Of a stretch of 64,000 nt of DNA, positions 59,597 through 64,000 are shown one piece after another; the stretch's first letter is position 1; each line of letters opens with the position of its first letter. The position numbers and the translations under genes are program-made. The notes under the pieces are model-generated. The model saw nothing but the letters and a program-made list of their open reading frames with translations, did not search any database and was not told the DNA's origin. The stretch covers positions 1 to 64,000 of the forward strand of contig NZ_JAUTWS010000011.1 of assembly GCF_030657435.1 (NCBI RefSeq), given 5' to 3'. Source of the stretch: Paracraurococcus lichenis. Its GTDB lineage: Bacteria; Pseudomonadota; Alphaproteobacteria; Acetobacterales; Acetobacteraceae.

Positions 59597-60572
59597 GGGC
59601 CGGCGCCTCCACCCGCACCGTCGCGGGCACGCAAGGGTCGAGCGCGGCGAGGTGCCAGGCCGCCCGCGCCGCCAGATCCGGGCCGGCCGCGGCGCCGAGC
59701 AACCCCCGCAGGGCGGGCCCGTCGGGGTGGAAGTTCAGGTCCGTCGGCGCCGTCACCTGCCAGTCCCGGACGGTGCCGCCCTCGATCCGCAGGCGATGCC
59801 GCAGCCGGCCGCGCGCGGTCTCGGCGCTGCCCTCGCCATCGCCGTCCGGCACGTCAGGCTCCGCCGCGTCCTCCGCCTCGAGCACCGCGGCCAGGCGCCG
59901 CGGCAGCGCCGCCAGGGCCCAGAGACGGCGCGCCAGCCGCGCCAGCAGCCCATGGCCATGCCGCGCGACGATCGCCGCCAGCGCGTCCGCGCCCGCGGCA
60001 TCGAGCGCCGGTCCCGCCTCCGCCAGGTCGGGCGGCGTCGCGCCGAAGCCGGCGAGGCCGCCGTCCAGCACCGCCCGGACCAGCCGCGCCGCCGGCGCCG
60101 TCGTGGCTGCCGCCCAGGCCTCGATCCCGGGCGGCACGAGCAGGCCCTCCGCGGCGAGCAGCGCCTCGGCCTCCCGCAGCGCGCCGCGTCGCGCCGGCAG
60201 GTCGCCGCCGCGCAGCACGGCCGCGGCCCGCCGCAGGGCCAGCAGCGCCTCGCGTCGCGGCGGCTCGCCGAGCAGGGCCGGCCAGGCCAGCAGGACGTTC
60301 CAGCCATGGCTGTCCAGCATCTCGGCCAGGACCCGCCGCTGCTCGGCGGGCGTCACCCGCCGGCGGTGCAGCGCGGCCCGCGCCGCCGCCGCATGCGCCT
60401 CCCCGCACAGGGCGAAGAGCCGGGGCAGGATGGCCAGCGCCTCCGCTGGCCTGCGGCCGACCAGCACCGCGCCGATCGCGGCCGGGCGCGAGGAGACAAG
60501 GCGCGCCGTCGTGACGCGCCCCTCCTCAACGCCGAGCGTGACGGTGATCGCCCCGGCGCCCGGCGCGCTCAT
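59589..60572 (-). CDS. hupK: Hydrogenase expression/formation protein HupK
   Basis: Accessory protein of 327 residues. HupK proteins are distant relatives of the hydrogenase large subunit, thought to act as a scaffold during assembly. Recognised by position (hupJ-hupK-hypA, as in rhizobia and Rhodobacter) and by RLVSSRPAAIGAVLVGRRPA near the N-terminus, LFALCGEAHAAAA (a Cys-x-x-x-H remnant of the large-subunit motif) and a C-terminal DLNFHPDGPALRG and LAALDPCVPA. ATG overlaps the hupJ stop (ATGA). Confidence 0.85.
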   Translation of the reverse strand: MSAPGAGAITVTLGVEEGRVTTARLVSSRPAAIGAVLVGRRPAEALAILPRLFALCGEAHAAAARAALHRRRVTPAEQRRVLAEMLDSHGWNVLLAWPALLGEPPRREALLALRRAAAVLRGGDLPARRGALREAEALLAAEGLLVPPGIEAWAAATTAPAARLVRAVLDGGLAGFGATPPDLAEAGPALDAAGADALAAIVARHGHGLLARLARRLWALAALPRRLAAVLEAEDAAEPDVPDGDGEGSAETARGRLRHRLRIEGGTVRDWQVTAPTDLNFHPDGPALRGLLGAAAGPDLAARAAWHLAALDPCVPATVRVEAPAHA

Positions 60573-61198
60573 CCGCCGAACAGCGCGCGGCGGCCGCGCG
60601 CAGGCGGCGGCGGCGGCGCCGGCGGGGTCAGCGCCTCCTGCGCCGCCGCCTCGGCGGCCAGCCGCGCCGCCTCGGCATCGGCGAATTCCGCCATGGGGGA
60701 GAAGAGCGAGCAGGAGAGGAAGCGCCCGACGCCGTCGAGCTCCACGACGAGGAAATCGAAGGCGCCGCCCGGCAGGACATGCTCCACCGTCTCGCCGAGG
60801 GCGGCGGCGATGGCCTCCGCGCGCGCCGGCAGCCAGACCAGGTTCATGCTCCAGGGCGTCACGGCGACGCCGGCGAAGCCCTCGCCCTGCGCCACGAAGC
60901 CGACCAGCGCCACCTCCAGCGCCGGATTGTGCACGGGCAGGCCGCGCAGGCGCGCCTCGGCCGCGCGGTAGCCGGCGGCGAGGGCCCGCAGCCGCGCCGC
61001 CATGGGCGAGTCGGCGCCGAGGGCGAGGAAGCGCTCCTTGCCCGAATCGCAATTCGGGCAGCGCCAATGCGCCGGCAGGGCGGCGAAGGGCGTGCCGGGC
61101 GGCACCTGCCAGGCCTCGTCGCCGGCGGCGGCGTCGTAGACATGCCAGCAGACGCCGCATTCGTGCCGGTCGGCCGCGGCCTCGAGCGTCTCGCTCAC
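60569..61198 (-). CDS. hupJ: Rubredoxin-HybE fusion (HupI-HupJ)
   Basis: Protein of 209 residues made of two assembly factors that are usually separate. Residues ~10-60 are a rubredoxin: ECGVCWHVYDAAAG and HWRCPNCDSGKERF give the four iron-binding Cys. Residues ~70-185 are a HybE/HupJ hydrogenase chaperone (HNPALEVALVGF, GVAVTPWSMNLVWLP, FLSCSLFSPMAEFAD). The tail is Pro-rich and ends RRALFGG. The GTG at 61198 overlaps the hupH stop (GTGA). In Rhizobium hupI encodes the rubredoxin and hupJ the chaperone. Confidence 0.85.
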   Translation of the reverse strand: MSETLEAAADRHECGVCWHVYDAAAGDEAWQVPPGTPFAALPAHWRCPNCDSGKERFLALGADSPMAARLRALAAGYRAAEARLRGLPVHNPALEVALVGFVAQGEGFAGVAVTPWSMNLVWLPARAEAIAAALGETVEHVLPGGAFDFLVVELDGVGRFLSCSLFSPMAEFADAEAARLAAEAAAQEALTPPAPPPPPARGRRALFGG

Positions 61199-62064
61199 GG
61201 CGCATAGGCCTCGAGGATCTCGCCGAGGCGCAGCGCGCTGTCGGCGAAATCCTCGGCGGCGGCCAGGATCGCCTCCGGCACCCCGCCGATCTCCAGCGTG
61301 TCCAGCACGATGGCGTCGCGCGCATTGAGGTACTGCACCGACCAGACGCGGCGGCAGCCCGTGAGCTGCACGCGGCAATGCCCATAGCCGCGGGAGAGGC
61401 CGAGCACCGGGCCGGTGCCGAGCGTCGCCCGCAGCAGCGCCATGTCGGCCTCGTTCACCGGCAGCAGGGTGAAGGAGATGACGTGGTTCGGCGCGCCCGG
61501 ACGCCAGGACGCGGCGCGCGCCCGGATCTCCTCGATCAGCGCCGGGGCGTTCATCAGCCCCTCGGCCGGCGGCGGCGGGGGCACGGCGGGCAGCGTGCCA
61601 TGCTCGGCCGCGAGCAGCACGGCATCCGGGATCTCCGCGACCTCCAGCTCCTCGGCCAGCACGCGCCCGGTGGCGTCGGTGGTGCGGACGCGCCAGAGCC
61701 CGGTCAGCACCGTCTCCTGGATCTCCCGCGTATGCTGCCCGGCGACCACGATGGAGACCTCGCCCTGGCCCAGCAGCCCGTCCAGCGCCCGCCGGCGCGC
61801 GGGCGCCAGGCCGTCCAGCGGGAAGGCGACGGGCGGATCGCCCGGGCGGCGGCCGGCCAGCGCCGCCCGCACCCCGGCCAGGGCCTCGGCGAGGAAGGCG
61901 GCCTCCGCGCCGGCCTCCTGCAGGTCCGGCCGGGCGCGCGCGACGACCGCGGCCGGCATGCCGAGCAGCCGCGGCGCGGCGGCGGGATCGGGCTCGCCGA
62001 TGAAGACGCCCTCCGGGGCCTCCTCCTCCGCCGGGTCCCAGCGCATCGGATTCAGGGGCTGCAT
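61195..62064 (-). CDS. hupH: Hydrogenase maturation factor HupH (HyaF family)
   Basis: Accessory protein of 289 residues, HyaF/HupH family, involved in small-subunit maturation. Conserved blocks are LLDGLLGQGEVSIVV-like (ALDGLLGQGEVSIVVAGQ), IQETVLTGLWRV, LPVNEADMALLRATLGTGPV, GYGHCRVQLTGCRRVWSVQY and ILDTLEIGG-type (IVLDTLEIGGVPE). ATG 62064 is preceded by GAGGGA at good spacing and lies 10 bases after the hupG stop. Confidence 0.92.
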   Translation of the reverse strand: MQPLNPMRWDPAEEEAPEGVFIGEPDPAAAPRLLGMPAAVVARARPDLQEAGAEAAFLAEALAGVRAALAGRRPGDPPVAFPLDGLAPARRRALDGLLGQGEVSIVVAGQHTREIQETVLTGLWRVRTTDATGRVLAEELEVAEIPDAVLLAAEHGTLPAVPPPPPAEGLMNAPALIEEIRARAASWRPGAPNHVISFTLLPVNEADMALLRATLGTGPVLGLSRGYGHCRVQLTGCRRVWSVQYLNARDAIVLDTLEIGGVPEAILAAAEDFADSALRLGEILEAYAP

Positions 62065-62074
62065 GCCGGGTCCC

Positions 62075-62434
62075 TCAGGCGGTGGCGAGATGGGCGTCGA
62101 AGGCGGCGCGGTAGGCATCCCAGTCCTTGACCCCCGGGAGCTTCCCGACCGGCGTGCCGTCGCGCAGGAAGACCAGGCAGGGGAGGACGGCGGCGCCGAA
62201 GCGGGATTGCGCCGCGGCCTCGGCCGCCGGCGCGGCGCGGGCGGCGGCGACGGGATAGGCCTTCAGCAGCTCAACCAGGATCACCGCGGCGTCCACCGCC
62301 TCCGGCCGCTTCGCCGGATCGCCGGCGACGAGCAGCACGCGCAGGCCGGGGCCGGCGGCGAAGCCCTCCAGCGCCGCGGCATCGAGGGCGGGGCAGCCGG
62401 CGGCATCGAGCCGCGCGAAGGCGGGATGGGTCAT
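62075..62434 (-). CDS. hupG: Hydrogenase expression protein HupG (HyaE family)
   Basis: Thioredoxin-fold protein of 119 residues without a CxxC pair, as is usual for HyaE/HupG, which act as chaperones of the Tat-exported small subunit. Features: VLLVAGDPAKRPEAVDAAVI, AAQSRFGAAVLPCLVFLRDG and GKLPGVKDWDAY. ATG overlaps the hupF stop by 4 bases. Confidence 0.9.
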   Translation of the reverse strand: MTHPAFARLDAAGCPALDAAALEGFAAGPGLRVLLVAGDPAKRPEAVDAAVILVELLKAYPVAAARAAPAAEAAAQSRFGAAVLPCLVFLRDGTPVGKLPGVKDWDAYRAAFDAHLATA

Positions 62435-62739
62435 GCGGGCGTCTCCGGGCGCAGATGCGGCGGCAGTTCCGGCGCACGGCCGATGAGGTCGGCGAAGAGA
62501 TGCTCGAAGGGCCGCCCCTCGAGCCCGGCGGCGAGGCCCTCGAGCGCATCGGCGATCTGCGCGGCCTCAGCCGCCTCCAGCGCCCGCATGGCGGTGCCGA
62601 GATGCACCAGCACCCAGGTGCCGGCCGGCTGCGGCCCGAGCAGGAGCATCGAGACGCCCTCCTCCCGCCCGTCGCGCGTGGCGCAGGGGGCCGGATCGGC
62701 CGCGCCGTCCAGCACCTGCATCGGGATGCCCATGCACAT
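62431..62739 (-). CDS. hupF: HypC-family hydrogenase chaperone HupF
   Basis: Chaperone of 102 residues in the HypC/HupF family. The N-terminus MCMGIPMQVLDG has the essential Cys2, and TWVLVHLGTAMRALEAAEA matches the HypC core. The ~25-residue C-terminal extension (HLFADLIGRAPELPPHLRPE) distinguishes HupF from HypC. HupF proteins protect the large subunit, particularly under oxygen. Starts 6 bases after hupD. Confidence 0.92.
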   Translation of the reverse strand: MCMGIPMQVLDGAADPAPCATRDGREEGVSMLLLGPQPAGTWVLVHLGTAMRALEAAEAAQIADALEGLAAGLEGRPFEHLFADLIGRAPELPPHLRPETPA

Positions 62740-62745
62740 GCCGGC

Positions 62746-63378
62746 TCAGTCCGCGGCGAGGAAGCGGGCGTCGCCGCGCCGCCAGGCCTGCTCCGGCCCG
62801 GGCCGGCCGCCCTCGTAGTCCGAGAGGCCGAGGCCGGGGCCGAGCAGCGGCGCCACCGCCTCCTCCTCCGGGCGCGGGACGGCCGGCAGGCCCCAGTCCG
62901 TGAGCTGGGCGAGCGCCGCCATCAGCGCCGGCCCCATCTGCGCGCGCACCGGCGGCGTCAGGCTGCCGCCGTAATCCTCCAGCTCGCCGGCCTGCACGCC
63001 GACGAGGAGGATGCGCTCCGGCCCGCCGCCCAGCATCTCGGCGGCGATGAGCACGTCCTGGAAGCCGGTCTGGTGCAGGCTCATCTTGCGGACGCCGCCG
63101 AAGGCCGGCACCTCGCCGTCCCGCACCAGCCGCAGCCGGCCCGGTTCGTCGCCGTAGTCGATGGCGTCGAAGACGATCAGGCGGCGGGCCGCGCGGATAT
63201 GGTGGACGAGGTAGAGGCCCTGGGTGCCGCCATCCATCAGCGCGACGCCAGGCGCCATGCGCCAGCCCCGGTGCAGCGCCTCCACGCAGCGGACGCCGAA
63301 GCCCTCATCTGCCCAGAGCAGGTTGCCGATGCCCAGCACCAGGCATTCGCAGGCCGCGGGATCGGCCGGAAGGGTCAC
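62746..63378 (-). CDS. hupD: Hydrogenase maturation protease HupD
   Basis: Endopeptidase of 210 residues that cleaves the large-subunit C-terminus after nickel insertion. The three nickel ligands are visible: Glu in GIGNLLWADEGFGVR, Asp in VFDAIDYGDE and His in KMSLHQTGF. GTG 63378 overlaps the hupC stop (GTGA). Family length is ~160-200 residues; the extra C-terminal ~25 (DYEGGRPGPEQAWRRGDARF) are typical of HupD. Confidence 0.93.
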   Translation of the reverse strand: MTLPADPAACECLVLGIGNLLWADEGFGVRCVEALHRGWRMAPGVALMDGGTQGLYLVHHIRAARRLIVFDAIDYGDEPGRLRLVRDGEVPAFGGVRKMSLHQTGFQDVLIAAEMLGGGPERILLVGVQAGELEDYGGSLTPPVRAQMGPALMAALAQLTDWGLPAVPRPEEEAVAPLLGPGLGLSDYEGGRPGPEQAWRRGDARFLAAD

Positions 63379-64000
63379 GGCCGGTCGTCCTTGAACATGC
63401 GGCGGCCGCTGATCATGGTGCTGATCAGGGACTGCCGGCTCATGATGTCCTCGCGGATCGCCGCGTAGACATGGACGATGGCGAAGACCACCAGCACCCA
63501 CATGCCGAGGTGGTGGACGGTGTGCAGCGTCATGCTGTCGCCGGCGAGGCCATGCACCCAGCCGAAGGCGGCCCACCACCAGCTCTGCTGGCCCGCGCCC
63601 TCGGCATAGAGGGCGAGGCCGGTCAGGATCATCAGCGCGATGCCGGCGGTGAACATGACGAACATGGCAAGCTGCGCCAGCGGGTTGTGGCCGGCGTATT
63701 TCTTCGGCTCGGGCGTGAGGAAGGCGTACCACTTCGCCTCGTGCCAGACCTCGGCCCACCAGCGCAGGTTGAACACCGGCAGGAGGAAGACCTGCCGTGC
63801 ATGGTGGTTGCCGACGAAGGCCCAGAGGATGCGGAAGAGGAAGCCGATGGCCAGCACCTGCCCGGCGGCGAAATGCGTGAAGCGGAGATAGCCGAAGAGC
63901 AGGTCGTCCGTCGCGCCCGGGGCGACGGCCGGCGGCGGCCGGCCGATCAGGAAGCCGGTCGCGGCCAGCACCACGATGCAGAGCGCATTGACCCAGTGCC
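63375..64000 (-). CDS. hupC: Ni/Fe-hydrogenase b-type cytochrome subunit HupC (5' end outside window)
   Basis: Membrane cytochrome b that takes electrons from the hydrogenase small subunit to the quinone pool. The visible 207 residues start in HWVNALCIVVLAATGF, so the N-terminal few residues lie beyond base 64000. Haem-ligand His candidates are in HWVNAL, YLRFTHFAAGQ, HNPLAQ and LHTVHHLGMWVLVVFAIVHV. Four hydrophobic helices are present. Followed directly by hupD. The hydrogenase structural genes hupS and hupL are expected to the right. Confidence 0.93.
   Translation of the reverse strand, partial: HWVNALCIVVLAATGFLIGRPPPAVAPGATDDLLFGYLRFTHFAAGQVLAIGFLFRILWAFVGNHHARQVFLLPVFNLRWWAEVWHEAKWYAFLTPEPKKYAGHNPLAQLAMFVMFTAGIALMILTGLALYAEGAGQQSWWWAAFGWVHGLAGDSMTLHTVHHLGMWVLVVFAIVHVYAAIREDIMSRQSLISTMISGRRMFKDDRP

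Noticed and set aside
58116..62130. Long plus-strand ORFs across hypB-hupH
   Set aside because: Antisense to well-recognised hup/hyp genes; His/Met-rich segments mirror the HypB repeats.
1..64000. Search by eye for tRNA, rRNA, transposase and phage genes
   Set aside because: None could be supported; the repeats found lack any associated transposase in the window.

Overview
The window is high-GC bacterial DNA of about 70% GC by eye, with strong G/C third-position bias. It most likely comes from an alphaproteobacterium of the Rhodospirillales/Acetobacteraceae (Roseomonas-like). That placement is inference, from a UPF0262 gene, several Bug/TctC-type binding proteins, an alphaproteobacterial Pal, and an uptake-hydrogenase maturation operon in the order known from rhizobia and Rhodobacter. 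I saw no rRNA, tRNA, transposase, phage gene or CRISPR array. The long antisense reading frames are GC-bias shadows.

Left third (1-25 kb): a LysR regulator cut by the window edge; a PEP-CTERM protein; a cyclic amidohydrolase plus D-carbamoylase pair; a SEC-C protein divergent from a carotenoid oxygenase; an alkaline-phosphatase-superfamily enzyme divergent from a methyltransferase; a Bug-type binding protein; a CBS-BON protein with a P-type ATPase; the scar of a deleted quinone-oxidoreductase/TetR divergent pair; an M19 dipeptidase with an extra N-terminal domain; a P-loop kinase; a second carbamoylase; an RTX protein; a hybrid histidine kinase; an Asp/Glu/hydantoin racemase; DUF983 and UPF0262 genes. 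The hydantoinase-like enzyme, two carbamoylases and the racemase form a scattered set suited to cyclic ureide or D-amino-acid metabolism.

Middle (25-48 kb): TauE/SafE exporter, receiver protein, Pal, MtnA, an RTX-like repeat protein, a PhoX-like phosphatase divergent from an OprP-type porin (a likely phosphate-scavenging pair), a cupin, and a polar amino-acid ABC transporter interrupted by an antisense MORN-repeat gene. These are followed by three more binding proteins (two tandem Bug paralogues), DUF3237, rhodanese, a GGDEF-EAL protein and an acetolactate-synthase-like enzyme.

Right (48-64 kb): a Crp/Fnr-like regulator translationally coupled to a 1575-residue multi-PAS hybrid kinase faces a 10.4-kb minus-strand operon hupC-D-F-G-H-(I+J fused)-K-hypA-B-F-C-D-E for [NiFe] uptake hydrogenase assembly. 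The hupSL structural genes should lie just beyond base 64000. HypB carries four 24-residue His-rich repeats.

The least expected features are two families of dispersed intergenic repeats. One has conserved ends around a variable hairpin and sits at gene 3' ends in the same orientation as the gene.
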